Shown here piece after piece: positions 1 through 9,090 of a stretch of 64,000 nucleotides of DNA. The stretch is from Cryobacterium sp. BB307 (GTDB lineage Bacteria; Actinomycetota; Actinomycetes; Actinomycetales; Microbacteriaceae). Numbering within the stretch: the stretch's first letter is position 1; each line of letters begins with the position of its first letter. Location: NCBI RefSeq assembly GCF_012274275.1, contig NZ_JAANZA010000001.1:1116001-1180000 (forward strand). Direction: 5' to 3'. A program made the position numbers and the translations under genes. The notes beneath the pieces were generated by a model. The model made no database searches. It was not told the origin of the DNA and saw only the letters and a list, made by a program, of their open reading frames with translations.

Positions 1-1440
1 CACCAGACGCAGCTCAGTGAAAGCGGGGCCGTCTTTCGTGGCGAGCGGACGTCGATGGCTGTCAGCATTGTGCGGGAAACCGACGACGAGCCGCTGGGTC
101 AGGGCATGGTCGACGAGGTCGGAGATGTGCACGCGCGAGTGACCTTGGCCGCGGGTGAGATGCGCGGGATGATCCTCGACGTCGGGTCCACCGAGGCTCG
201 GCAGACGAGTGTCGGCGATGTGTGGAGTCTCTTCAACACCACCGCCCGGTTCTGGACGAACTGGCTCGAGCGGTCCACCTACACGGGCCGCTGGCGCGAG
301 ATGGTGAATCGTTCGGCGATAACGCTGAAGCTCATGACCTACGCGCCCAGCGGAGGACTCGTCGCCGCCCCCACTGCTGCGTTGCCGGAGCAGATTGGCG
401 GCGAGCGCAACTGGGACTATCGATTCACTTGGGTTCGGGATGCGTCGTTCTCGGTGTACGCCCTGCTCGCACTCGGCTTCATGGAGGAAGCGCGCGCCTT
501 CGGCGTCTGGCTGCGGGAACGGGTCACCGACGCGCGAGCGGATGGTGGGACCCCGTTGCAGATCATGTACCGCATCGATGGCTCGAGCGAGCTGAGCGAG
601 GAGAGCCTCGACCATTGGGAGGGCTACCGGGGCTCATTCCCGGTGCGGATCGGCAACGGCGCAGCCGACCAGCTGCAGCTCGACATCTACGGCGAGATGA
701 TGGACAGCCTGTATGCGGCGGACCAACGCGGCTTCCAGATGAACTACGTCGGCTGGCTGAAGGTGTGCGAGGTGCTCGACTGGCTCGTGGATCACTGGGA
801 CCAGCCGGAGGAGGGCATCTGGGAGACCCGCGGCGGTCGGCAGGATTTCACCTACGGCCGGCTGATGTGCTGGGTGGCCTTCGACCGAGGCATCCGCCTC
901 GCGACGAAACATGGGCGACCGGCCTCCCTCGACAGGTGGATGGCAGCGAGGGACGCGGTATTCAACCAGATCATGGAGAAGGGCTGGAACGTTCAGCGGC
1001 AGGCGTTCGTGCAGCACTACGAGACCGACGTGCTCGATGCGTCGCTGCTGCGGATGGCGGCGCTCGGCTTCATCAGCCACACCGACCCGATGTGGCAGTC
1101 CACCCTGGAAGCGATGGATGGGGAACTCGTCACCGACAGCCTCGTCTACCGGTACGACCCCGAGGCGTCGCCCGATGGGCTGCGTGGTTCAGAGGGCACC
1201 TTCTCGCTGTGCACCTTCACCTACGTCGAGGCGCTGGCGGGGGCCGGGCAGCTGGACAAGGCACGGGTCACCTTCGAGAAGATGCTGACCTACGCCAATC
1301 ACCTCGGCCTGTATTCAGAAGAGATCGCGCTGACTGGTGAGCAGATCGGCAACTTCCCGCAGGCGTTCACGCATCTGGCGTTGATCAACGCGGCCATCAC
1401 GCTGGACGGCAAGCTGACCAAGCGGGCCGAGCGCCGCTGA
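1..1440 (+). CDS. Glycoside hydrolase family 15 protein (glucoamylase/trehalase-like), 5' truncated
   Basis: The frame is open from base 1, so the true start lies outside the window; 479 residues are visible, against roughly 600 for bacterial GH15 enzymes. Family hallmarks are clear: [14 protein letters not shown] near 410-450, a [28 protein letters not shown] region near 610-700, [19 protein letters not shown] near 1195-1250, and the late YSEEI segment near 1313 that carries the usual catalytic glutamate. Actinobacterial relatives hydrolyse alpha-glucosidic bonds (glucoamylase or trehalase); the substrate cannot be decided from sequence alone. There is no signal peptide in the visible part. 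It ends seven bases before the stop of the convergent MFS gene. Confidence 0.9.
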   Translation, partial: [479 protein letters not shown]

Positions 1441-1447
1441 TCTGCGT

Positions 1448-2848
1448 TCACCTCGCCGGTTCCTCGACCGGCGAGGTGATCTTGCGCGGTAGGAAGGCCG
1501 CCGCGGCAAGGCCGACGACGCCGATTCCGGCGAGCACGAACGTGGCAATCGCATAGTTCTGGCCAGGAGTAGAAGCGATGCCCGCAACGAGGATCGTGCC
1601 GGCGATCGCCGTGCCGAGCGATGACCCGAGGTTGGAGACGCTTCGGGAAAGGCCGGAGATCTCGCCCTGCTTGGACTCGGGGAAGCTCGACTGCACGACA
1701 TTCACCGAGGGCGTGAGCATCAAGCCCACGCCCACCCCGGTGAGCAGGAGCCCTGGCACGAACGCCCACGGGGTCTGGGTGTTGCGCACGAACAGGACCT
1801 CGAAGATCATGCCAACGGTTGTCAGGGCGAAACCGGACATGATCAGCGTCCGCTGCGCGAACCTTTTCGACAACGGGCCCGCGCCGAGGGACGATGCCAG
1901 CAGCCCGACGGTCGCAGCGGTGAAGATGATGCCCGTCTCGATGGCGTTGTAGCCCCGCACCACCTGCAGGAAGCTGGCCACGATGAATGAGAACCCCAGC
2001 AGCATCAGCCATTGCGCGTTCTGGGTGATCAGGCCGAGGTTCGACGTCTTGTTGCGGAACAGGCTCGTCGACAGCAGTGGTTCCTGCCCGGTGCGTTCCT
2101 TCGCCCGCACCGAGAGGAAGAAGCCCACCAGCACCAGCACGCCCGAGCCGATCAGGACCACCATCAACATGAGGCTGTTGTCTGTGGCAAGGATGCCCAA
2201 GACGATCAGGATGAGGCCCCCGGCCGAGAGAATGGCGCCCAGCAGGTCGAACTTCCGGGTTGGATCGGCGGGGAGGGGATCTTTGATCTTTCGGCTGAGC
2301 AGCACGATCGCCACGATGATCAGGGCCTGGAAGACGAACGCGGCACGCCAGCTGATCGCCGAGGTGATCAGCCCACCGATCAGCGGCCCGGCGGCCGAGC
2401 CGATGCCTCCCATCGCGCTGATCGCGCCGAACGCGCGGGCACGGGAGCCGAGGTCGTGGAAAAGGAGGGTCGTCAGGATGTAGACCGGCGGGATGAGCAG
2501 AGCAGTGCCGATTCCCTCGAGGATCGAGTTCCCCAAGATGAGCACGGGAAGCCCGGGTGCGACCGCACTGATCAGTGCGCCGACGCCGTAGATGACCAGC
2601 CCCAGCATGAAGAGGCGCTTTCTGCCGTACTTGTCGGTGAGCTTGCCGCCGGGGATCATCAGCGCTGCCATGACCAACAGGAAGATGGTGATCGCGACCT
2701 GGATGCCCTGCACCGTGGTGTTCAGGTCCTCGCTCATGTCGTTGATCATCACGTTCATGTTCGAGCCGGCGAAGCTGCAGATGAATTGCGCTAGTGCGAG
2801 CGGGAGCAGCACCCCTCGAGCCTGAGTCCTGGTCATCTGCTCGGTCAT
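1448..2848 (-). CDS. MFS transporter, DHA2-like drug exporter family
   Basis: A 466-residue polytopic membrane protein, mostly hydrophobic helices. The motif A loop GGKLTDKYGRKRLF near residue 70 and the glycine-rich GPLIGGLI segment near residue 155 are typical of proton-coupled drug or metabolite exporters. The opening ALAQFICSFAGSNMNVMIND resembles the first helix of DHA2 proteins. The gene stands alone. An interrupted palindrome with TTAGGG/CCCTAA arms lies about 60 bases upstream and may be an operator. The substrate cannot be inferred; drug, fatty-acid or siderophore export are all possible. Confidence 0.85.
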   Translation of the reverse strand: MTEQMTRTQARGVLLPLALAQFICSFAGSNMNVMINDMSEDLNTTVQGIQVAITIFLLVMAALMIPGGKLTDKYGRKRLFMLGLVIYGVGALISAVAPGLPVLILGNSILEGIGTALLIPPVYILTTLLFHDLGSRARAFGAISAMGGIGSAAGPLIGGLITSAISWRAAFVFQALIIVAIVLLSRKIKDPLPADPTRKFDLLGAILSAGGLILIVLGILATDNSLMLMVVLIGSGVLVLVGFFLSVRAKERTGQEPLLSTSLFRNKTSNLGLITQNAQWLMLLGFSFIVASFLQVVRGYNAIETGIIFTAATVGLLASSLGAGPLSKRFAQRTLIMSGFALTTVGMIFEVLFVRNTQTPWAFVPGLLLTGVGVGLMLTPSVNVVQSSFPESKQGEISGLSRSVSNLGSSLGTAIAGTILVAGIASTPGQNYAIATFVLAGIGVVGLAAAAFLPRKITSPVEEPAR

Positions 2849-2908
2849 GTTCGCATCCCGTCGCTGGGTGGACCGCTGCCGTCGCTGAACACCCGGCGGA
2901 GCAGGCGC

Positions 2909-2931
2909 TTAGGGTAACTCGCCTTCCCTAA
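2909..2931. promoter_or_regulatory. Interrupted palindrome, possible operator of the MFS gene
   Basis: The 23-base element has perfect six-base arms TTAGGG and CCCTAA separated by 11 bases, in an AT-richer patch 60 bases before the MFS start. The arms resemble DtxR/IdeR iron boxes, but the spacing is 4 bases longer than the canonical 19-mer, so iron control is only a guess. Confidence 0.35.
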
Positions 2932-2947
2932 AACACCATGCTGGAGA

Positions 2948-4258
2948 TCAGAGCCGGCCGGCGGCCTTCAGCGCGATGTACCGATCGGCGAGGGTGGGCG
3001 GCAGGTCGGCAGGGGCGCCGGTGACCACCTCAGCGCCCAGCTGCCGGATGGCGGCAGAAACGCGCGCGCTGTCCAGCAGGGCGCGCTCGGCGGCCGCCGC
3101 CCGATACACCTCGTCGCGACTGCCGCGCTCACGGCTCGCGTCGAGCACCGAGGGGTCGGTCACCGACGACACCACCACGGTGTGCCGCTGAGTCAACTGC
3201 GGCAGCACGCTGAGCAGGCCGCGTGATGAGCCAGCCGTGTCGATCGACGTCGCGAGCACGACAAGCGCGTGATGGCTGGTCACCGAGCGCACCAGGCCGG
3301 GCACGGCGGCCCAGTCCAGCTCGTACAGCTGCGGGTCGATCGGCGCCATGGTGTTCACCATGCGGGACAGCAGCTCCGGCCCGCTCGCGCCCTGCACCCG
3401 TCCGCGCACCAGTCGGTCGTAGATCACCAGGTCGACGCGGTCGCCCGCGCGGGTCGCCAACGCCGCGAGCAGCAGCGCCGACTCGAACGCGGTGTCAATC
3501 CGCGGTTCGCCGGCGATGCGCGCGGCCGATGTGCGCCCGCTGTCGATCACGATCACGACGCGGCGGTCCCGCTCCGGCCGCCAGGTGCGCACCATGAGCT
3601 TCTGGGCGCCGCTCGGGTCGGTGGCGCGGGCGGTCGCGCGCCAGTCGATCGACCGCACGTCGTCGCCGCGCACATACTCGCGCAGGCTGTCGAACTCCGT
3701 GCCTTGCCCGCGGATCATCACGCTCGTGCGCCCGTCCAGTTCCCGCAGCTTCGCGAGCCGCGACGGCAGGTGCTTGCGCGAGTTGAATGGCGGCAGCACC
3801 CGGATGGCGCCCGGCTCGGCGATGGTCGCCTGTCGGGCCGCGATCCGCAGCGGGCCGAACGAACGCACCGTGACATGGGCCGCGCGACGCTCGCCGCGGC
3901 GGACGGGCGTGAGCTGGGTGATGATCGCCCGCCGCTCGCCTGCCGGGAGGTCGATGTCCTGCCGGGTCGGGTGTGCTCCGGCCGACGGCTGCCAGGCGTC
4001 CCTGACCTGGCCGCGGACGCCGCGGCGACCGTCGTTGCGCAGGTACAGCGTGGACTGCACCGTCTCGCCGAGCCGCACGCGCGCCGGCAGGTCGCGAGAC
4101 AGGTTCAGAGCACGCGGCGATCCGGCCAGGGCGAGGTCGACGGCCGCGAGCACGAGGACGAAACCGACCCAGGCCGGCAGCATCCATTCGCTGCCGGTCA
4201 GAATGATCGGCACCACCCCGAAGCCGAGGAGCGCAACGAACCAGCCGGAAATCGCCAC
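2948..4258 (-). CDS. DUF58 domain-containing protein
   Basis: A 436-residue protein beginning with two membrane helices (about residues 3-45), then a cytosolic domain with the DUF58 signature YVRGDDVRSIDWRATAR (around residue 215) and a VWA-like strand VVIVIDSGRTS. The GTG start at 4258 shares a base with the upstream stop codon (TAGTG), which fixes the start and implies translational coupling; a longer reading frame upstream runs through the MoxR gene and lacks homology. DUF58 proteins are regular partners of MoxR AAA+ ATPases, thought to assemble or activate a complex at the membrane. Last gene of a five-gene operon. Confidence 0.88.
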   Translation of the reverse strand: MAISGWFVALLGFGVVPIILTGSEWMLPAWVGFVLVLAAVDLALAGSPRALNLSRDLPARVRLGETVQSTLYLRNDGRRGVRGQVRDAWQPSAGAHPTRQDIDLPAGERRAIITQLTPVRRGERRAAHVTVRSFGPLRIAARQATIAEPGAIRVLPPFNSRKHLPSRLAKLRELDGRTSVMIRGQGTEFDSLREYVRGDDVRSIDWRATARATDPSGAQKLMVRTWRPERDRRVVIVIDSGRTSAARIAGEPRIDTAFESALLLAALATRAGDRVDLVIYDRLVRGRVQGASGPELLSRMVNTMAPIDPQLYELDWAAVPGLVRSVTSHHALVVLATSIDTAGSSRGLLSVLPQLTQRHTVVVSSVTDPSVLDASRERGSRDEVYRAAAAERALLDSARVSAAIRQLGAEVVTGAPADLPPTLADRYIALKAAGRL

Positions 4259-5211
4259 TAGATCGGAACCTGCACCTGCTGCATGACCGACCGGAGGATC
4301 GTGTCGGGCGAGATGCCTTCCAACTCGGCCTCGGGGCGGAGCTGGATGCGGTGCCGCCAGGTCGGCAGCGCCATCGCCTGCACGTGGTCGGGGGTGACGC
4401 CGTCGGAGTCGCTCAGCCAGGCCCACGCCTTGGCGACGTTCAGCAGCGCGGTGGTGCCGCGCGGGCTGACCCCAAGCTTGACCGACGGGCTCTGCCGGGT
4501 TCCGCGGGCGAGGTCGACGATGTAGCCGATGACATCCTGGCTCACGCTCACCGTGGCGACGGATGCGCGTGCCTCGGCCAGCTCGGACGGCCCGAGCACC
4601 GGGGTGACGCCAGCCGCCGCGAGGTCGCGCGGGTTGAATCCGGCGGCGCTGCGGTCGAGGATCTGCAGCTCGTCGTCACGTTCGGGCAGGTTCAGGACCA
4701 GTTTGAGCAGGAAGCGGTCCAACTGTGCTTCCGGCAGCTGGTAGGTGCCTTCGTACTCGATCGGGTTCTGCGTCGCCGCGACCATGAACGGCTCTGGCAG
4801 CGGGCGGCTCACGCCGTCGACCGACACCTGACGCTCCTCCATGGCCTCGAGCAACGCCGACTGGGTCTTCGGCGGGGTGCGGTTGATCTCATCCGCGAGC
4901 ATGATGTTGGTGAACACCGGCCCCTCGCGGAACTCGAACTCACCGGCCTTGCCGTCGTAGACCAACGAGCCGGTGACATCACCTGGCATCAGGTCGGGAG
5001 TGAACTGCACGCGCTTGGTGTCGAGCCGCAGCGATCGGCTGAGCGTACGCACGAGCAGCGTCTTGGCGACGCCAGGCACACCCTCGAGCAGCACGTGCCC
5101 GCCAGCGAGCAGGGCGATGAGCAGGCCGGTCACCGCTCCGCCCTGGCCCACGACGGCCTTGCCGACCTCGGTGCGCACTGCCGCGAACTGCGCGCGAAGT
5201 TCGTTCGTCAT
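4258..5211 (-). CDS. moxR: MoxR family AAA+ ATPase
   Basis: A 317-residue cytosolic AAA+ ATPase. Walker A is GVPGVAKT at residues 44-51, followed by LMPGDVTGS, the Walker B segment [23 protein letters not shown] and the sensor-1 region [24 protein letters not shown]. MoxR proteins act as chaperones that insert cofactors or assemble complexes together with VWA/DUF58 partners. The ATG at 5211 overlaps the preceding stop by four bases (ATGA), which decides the start; the ORF could be extended upstream but would overlap the DUF4350 gene. Confidence 0.93.
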   Translation of the reverse strand: MTNELRAQFAAVRTEVGKAVVGQGGAVTGLLIALLAGGHVLLEGVPGVAKTLLVRTLSRSLRLDTKRVQFTPDLMPGDVTGSLVYDGKAGEFEFREGPVFTNIMLADEINRTPPKTQSALLEAMEERQVSVDGVSRPLPEPFMVAATQNPIEYEGTYQLPEAQLDRFLLKLVLNLPERDDELQILDRSAAGFNPRDLAAAGVTPVLGPSELAEARASVATVSVSQDVIGYIVDLARGTRQSPSVKLGVSPRGTTALLNVAKAWAWLSDSDGVTPDHVQAMALPTWRHRIQLRPEAELEGISPDTILRSVMQQVQVPI

Positions 5212-6434
5212 CTGGTTGTCTCCTCGGTGCTCTCGGAAAAGGGTGTCTCGGTCGTAGTGGCGCGACTCGTCGGGTCGACCGCGTGCGCGACCCGACGCTC
5301 GAGCTGAAGCAGTGCGTCGGACAGCGCGACCAGCTCGCGATCGCTGCTCGGCACGTCGCCGAGCAGCAGCGCGTGCACCCGACCGCGGTCGGTGCCGGTG
5401 ATCGAGGATGCCGTGGCAGTGACCTCCTCGACGGTCGCCAGTCGGGGCAGGCCGCACAGTCGGGCGATGCGGTCGACGGTGCCGATCCGGAGCGTGTCGA
5501 TCGCGTGCGTACGCGCCGACGAACTCTGGTACAGCCGCGCCCTGCCCTCCATCGTCTCGCTAGCCCTGACGGTGACCGGCAGGTTCTCGACGACGAGCGG
5601 ACCGAAGCGACGACCGCGCCAGATGGCCGCGGCGATGAACGCGAGCAACAGCGTGACGAGCGCCGCCGACACCCACACCGGGGTCAGCTCACCGACGGTC
5701 GGCGCGCCGGGCACGAGGGAGTCCTCGATGGACGGCTCGTACCAGATCAGGTCGTCCGCCCCGCCCAGCAGGTTCAGCGCGAGCGCGGCGTTGCCCTCCT
5801 CGGCGACGCGCTCGTTGCTGAAAGCGTCCCAGGTGCCGATCACGGTGAGCAGGTAGCCGTCGCGCTGCAACTGGATGAGCGAGAACACGTCATCGCCGCT
5901 GTCCAGGCACTCAATGGCATCCGGTGCATCGCCGACCAGCCGGTAGCCAGTACCGTCGCCGAGCACGCTCTGGGCGCGATCCACCGCGCCCACCGCGCAG
6001 TCGGCGTCGAGCACTCCGCTGACGCTGCCCGCCAGCGCGATCTCCGGCGCGAAGCCGTCGAGCAGCCCGAAGCCCGGGGACATCAGCACAAGGTGCCCGG
6101 CGTCGGCCGCGATGTCGTCGAGCTGGCTTCCCACCAGGGTGTCGTCGGCGTCGACGATGAAGATGGTCGGTTCGTCGGCGCCGGATGCCGCATCCGAGGT
6201 CTCACCCAGGCTTCCGGTCGGTGTGACCGTCACCCCCTGATCGGCGAGCACCTCGGCGACGGCCATCGCACCGACCGGCGCTGCGTTGGTGGGCGACAGC
6301 GGATCGCCGGTGACCGACCCGGCACGCGTGATCAGCAGGGTGACGAGCACGACCAACAGTGCGATGCTGGCCATGCCGATCCAGAATGAGTGACGCCTGG
6401 CGGCAGCTCGCGCTGTCGGCGTCAGGACCGTCAC
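5208..6434 (-). CDS. DUF4350 domain-containing membrane protein
   Basis: A 408-residue protein with an N-terminal membrane helix (about 18-37), an extracytoplasmic DUF4350 domain, which resembles class I glutamine-amidotransferase or GATase-like folds and lacks obvious catalytic residues, a second helix around 255-272, and a cytosolic C-terminal tail. GTG start overlapping the DUF4129 stop (GTGA). The family nearly always sits between DUF4129 and MoxR genes in actinobacteria, so it is presumably a structural or sensing part of that MoxR system. Molecular role unknown. Confidence 0.82.
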   Translation of the reverse strand: MTVLTPTARAAARRHSFWIGMASIALLVVLVTLLITRAGSVTGDPLSPTNAAPVGAMAVAEVLADQGVTVTPTGSLGETSDAASGADEPTIFIVDADDTLVGSQLDDIAADAGHLVLMSPGFGLLDGFAPEIALAGSVSGVLDADCAVGAVDRAQSVLGDGTGYRLVGDAPDAIECLDSGDDVFSLIQLQRDGYLLTVIGTWDAFSNERVAEEGNAALALNLLGGADDLIWYEPSIEDSLVPGAPTVGELTPVWVSAALVTLLLAFIAAAIWRGRRFGPLVVENLPVTVRASETMEGRARLYQSSSARTHAIDTLRIGTVDRIARLCGLPRLATVEEVTATASSITGTDRGRVHALLLGDVPSSDRELVALSDALLQLERRVAHAVDPTSRATTTETPFSESTEETTR

Positions 6435-7084
6435 TGCAGGGCTCCCTCGGCCAGGCGGGGGCGGGCGGCCTGCAGGTCGCCGTCAAGCTCCGCGATGGAT
6501 CGGTACTGGGCTTCGGCTCCCGGATGTCCGAGGTAGCGGACATCGTCGAAGGAAGCGGCGGCCGACTCCAGCCGTTCGGCGTATTCAGGGAAGGAGGCAG
6601 CCGCGCCGGCCGCGAAGCCGTGCGCGGTTGTCCCCGGGCTGGTGCCGAAAATGGTGCGCTCGGCGAGAGCGCGGGCAAGGCCACGGAACCGTTCCGCGAT
6701 CGCCGTGGACCAGTCGCCGCGGGCGGCGGCCGCCGCGGCGTCCTTGCGCAGTTGGTCGGCGGACCGGGTCTCGTCCTCACCGAAGAGGGCACCGGTGACC
6801 GCGCTGCGCCGGTTCAGCCGCGCCCGCCCGAAGACGAAGAAGGCAGCGACCAGCAGTGCCGCGATGACGGCCGCGGCGATGAGCAGGACCGGCCACTCGA
6901 ACGCGCCCCCGCCGGTGAGGTCGAGCGAGGTCAGCCAGTCGACGAAGGCAGCCGAAAGCAAGTCGAACCAGGTCGGCTGGGCGGCCTGGTATTGCGGCTC
7001 GGAGAGTTCATTCAGTACCCAGTCGCGCGCCTGATCGGCATCCGGAATCACGGGCACGTCGGCGCGGAGCAGCCATCCGTGCAT
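6431..7084 (-). CDS. DUF4129 domain-containing protein
   Basis: A 217-residue protein with a short extracytoplasmic N-terminus, one central membrane helix (WPVLLIAAAVIAALLVAAFF, about 65-85) and a cytosolic DUF4129 domain containing RGDWSTAIAERFRGLARALAER. The ATG at 7084 overlaps the upstream stop as TGATG. A TTG at 7093 three codons earlier has a better-spaced Shine-Dalgarno (GAAGGG) and is an alternative start. DUF4129 is often fused to transglutaminase proteins and co-occurs with MoxR/DUF58; function unknown. Confidence 0.8.
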   Translation of the reverse strand: MHGWLLRADVPVIPDADQARDWVLNELSEPQYQAAQPTWFDLLSAAFVDWLTSLDLTGGGAFEWPVLLIAAAVIAALLVAAFFVFGRARLNRRSAVTGALFGEDETRSADQLRKDAAAAAARGDWSTAIAERFRGLARALAERTIFGTSPGTTAHGFAAGAAASFPEYAERLESAAASFDDVRYLGHPGAEAQYRSIAELDGDLQAARPRLAEGALQ

Positions 7085-8262
7085 CAGATCCAAGGCGACC
7101 CTTCAGCCGGCGGTACCGGTGCTGCTGCGGCCGATTGGCGCCGGTACGGATCCGGCTGCTCGGCACCTCCCGCCTGGCGCTGCTCGATGAACCGGATCAG
7201 CTCGAGGTCGAGCCCCTCCTTGCGGATGCGCAGGTCGACGTACAGCAGCGCGGGCGTCGCGGCCTGCACGACGGCGGCGAGCGCCCCGAGCGCGACCGTG
7301 ACCAGCAGGCTGACAACCGTGACGACCACCGCGACGGTGATCGCGGTTTGGCTGTTCGACCCTGTCGGGTCGATCAACGCCAACAGGATGCCGCCGACGA
7401 ACCCGATCGGAGTCGAGACGATCTGCACCGCGGTATTCACGATGAAGGCGACCAGGAGCAGGATGCCGAACGTCCGCCAGAAGTATCCGCGCGTCAGCGA
7501 CCAGGATCTCGCGACGGCGCCCCGGATGCTGGTGCGCTCCAGCATGAGCGCGCTGGGCACCAGGGCCAGCTTGGTGCTCAGCCACGCCCAGAGCACTGCG
7601 GTGCCGATCGACCCGAGGACGCCGACCAGAACGCCCAAACCGGCCCCGACGTCACCGAGTGTGGCGGCGAGCAGCACGATCACCAGGATCAGCAGGCCGA
7701 CTCCGATGATGATGGCCAGCGCGATGAGCATGCTCCAGCCGATCAGCGCGCCGATCCGGCCCTTGGCGAGACGCCACAACTGCCGCAGCCGCAGCTTCTC
7801 GCCGAGCGCGCCGCGCGCGACCTCGAGCACCAGGATGCCCTGCAGGACCGCGCCGCCGATGACGGAGAGCGCGGCCGTTGCGACACCGGCAAGGGCGATC
7901 GCCGCGAGGGAGCCCGCCAGGATGGTGTTCTCGTCCTCGGCCGCCGCTCGGTCAAGCCGGGCGAGAACACCGAACGTGACGAGTCCGACGATCAACGTCG
8001 TGACGATCGACATCACGCCGAAGATGATCAGCGACGTGCCGTAGGTGGCCTTCGGGTTGCGGCGCAGCACCCTGAAGGATGCACCGAGGATCGCGCCGAG
8101 GTCGAGCGGCCGCAACGGGATCAGACCCGGCTTCGGCGGCGGAGTCCAGGTGGGCGGCGCCGAGGGGGGTGGTGGCTGCTGGGACGGCGCTGCACCGAAC
8201 GGTGACGGCGACGTGGCCTCCGGCTTCCACTCCGGTGGCTGCCAGTTCTGCTCGTCCGCCAT
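7084..8262 (-). CDS. Polytopic membrane protein with proline-rich N-terminus (GDPD-type membrane domain)
   Basis: A 392-residue protein. Residues 1-50 are rich in Pro, Gln and Trp (for example PSQQPPPPSAPPTWTPPP), suggesting a flexible cytosolic tail; about six to eight hydrophobic helices follow. The LRPLDLGAILGASFRVLRRNPKATYGTSLII opening and the RSWSLTRGYFWRTFGILLL segment match proteins annotated as glycerophosphoryl diester phosphodiesterase membrane domain, although no phosphodiesterase catalytic domain is present. It is the first gene of the DUF4129-DUF4350-MoxR-DUF58 operon and overlaps the next gene. Exact role unknown. Confidence 0.72.
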   Translation of the reverse strand: MADEQNWQPPEWKPEATSPSPFGAAPSQQPPPPSAPPTWTPPPKPGLIPLRPLDLGAILGASFRVLRRNPKATYGTSLIIFGVMSIVTTLIVGLVTFGVLARLDRAAAEDENTILAGSLAAIALAGVATAALSVIGGAVLQGILVLEVARGALGEKLRLRQLWRLAKGRIGALIGWSMLIALAIIIGVGLLILVIVLLAATLGDVGAGLGVLVGVLGSIGTAVLWAWLSTKLALVPSALMLERTSIRGAVARSWSLTRGYFWRTFGILLLVAFIVNTAVQIVSTPIGFVGGILLALIDPTGSNSQTAITVAVVVTVVSLLVTVALGALAAVVQAATPALLYVDLRIRKEGLDLELIRFIEQRQAGGAEQPDPYRRQSAAAAPVPPAEGSPWI

Positions 8263-8369
8263 TCATCGTCCCCTCAGCCGGGCACAGCGCCCGGGATGCG
8301 TCACGCGATTATCGTTCCACACTCGACTACTGTTATGCGAAAGTTGGGCAACCCGGGTCCCATTCCTTT

Positions 8370-8398
8370 TGATTCAGGCCCGAGACCCCCTTAATGTA
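8370..8398 (+). promoter_or_regulatory. Probable mtrA promoter
   Basis: TTGATT (8370-8375) and TAATGT (8393-8398) are separated by exactly 17 bases, a good SigA-type promoter. The expected transcription start at about 8405 would make the mtrA message leaderless or nearly so. Confidence 0.55.
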
Positions 8399-8406
8399 AG
8401 ACAAGG

Positions 8407-9090
8407 ATGATGACGGCTCGAATTCTGGTGGTCGACGACGACACCGCGCTTGCGGAGATGATCGGCATCGTCCTGCGCGCTGAGGGCTTCGATCCTGTCT
8501 TCTGCGGTGACGGCTCCCAGGCGCTCGCCGCGTTCCAGGCCTCCCGGCCGGAGCTCGTGCTGCTCGACCTCATGTTGCCGGGCAAGGACGGCATCGAGGT
8601 GTGTGCCGAGATCCGCGCCGAATCGGGCGTCCCGATCATCATGCTGACAGCCAAGTCGGACACGACTGATGTCGTGCGCGGGCTCGAGAGCGGAGCCGAC
8701 GACTACGTTGTCAAGCCGTTCAACCCCAAGGAACTGGTCGCTCGCATCCGGACACGTCTCCGCCCGTCGCCGCAGGCCACCGTCGACACGTTGCAGGTCG
8801 GCGACCTGACCATCGACGTCGCCGGACACGAGGTGCGCCGCGGCGAGACGAAGATCAACCTGACCCCGCTCGAATTCGAGCTGCTGGTCGCGCTCGCGTC
8901 GAAGCCGCATCAGGTCTTCACCCGCGAGATGCTGCTCGAGCAGGTCTGGGGCTATCACTACAAGGCGGACACACGCCTCGTGAACGTGCACGTGCAGCGG
9001 TTGCGTGCCAAGGTCGAAGAGGACCCGGACAACCCCCGGATCGTCATGACCGTGCGCGGGGTGGGCTATCGTGCAGGCTCCAACGAATAG
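8407..9090 (+). CDS. mtrA: MtrA, OmpR-family response regulator
   Basis: A 227-residue regulator: receiver domain at residues 1-120 with acidic pocket D10-D11, phosphoacceptor D54 in LVLLDLMLPGKDG, conserved threonine in MLTAKSD and lysine in YVVKPFNPKEL, then a winged-helix DNA-binding domain ending in RLRAKVEEDPDNPRIVMTVRGVGYR. It pairs with MtrB; in actinobacteria the system controls cell division, wall hydrolases and osmotic responses. ATG at 8407 or at 8410 are both possible; either lies only 8-11 bases from the -10 hexamer. Confidence 0.96.
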   Translation: MMTARILVVDDDTALAEMIGIVLRAEGFDPVFCGDGSQALAAFQASRPELVLLDLMLPGKDGIEVCAEIRAESGVPIIMLTAKSDTTDVVRGLESGADDYVVKPFNPKELVARIRTRLRPSPQATVDTLQVGDLTIDVAGHEVRRGETKINLTPLEFELLVALASKPHQVFTREMLLEQVWGYHYKADTRLVNVHVQRLRAKVEEDPDNPRIVMTVRGVGYRAGSNE

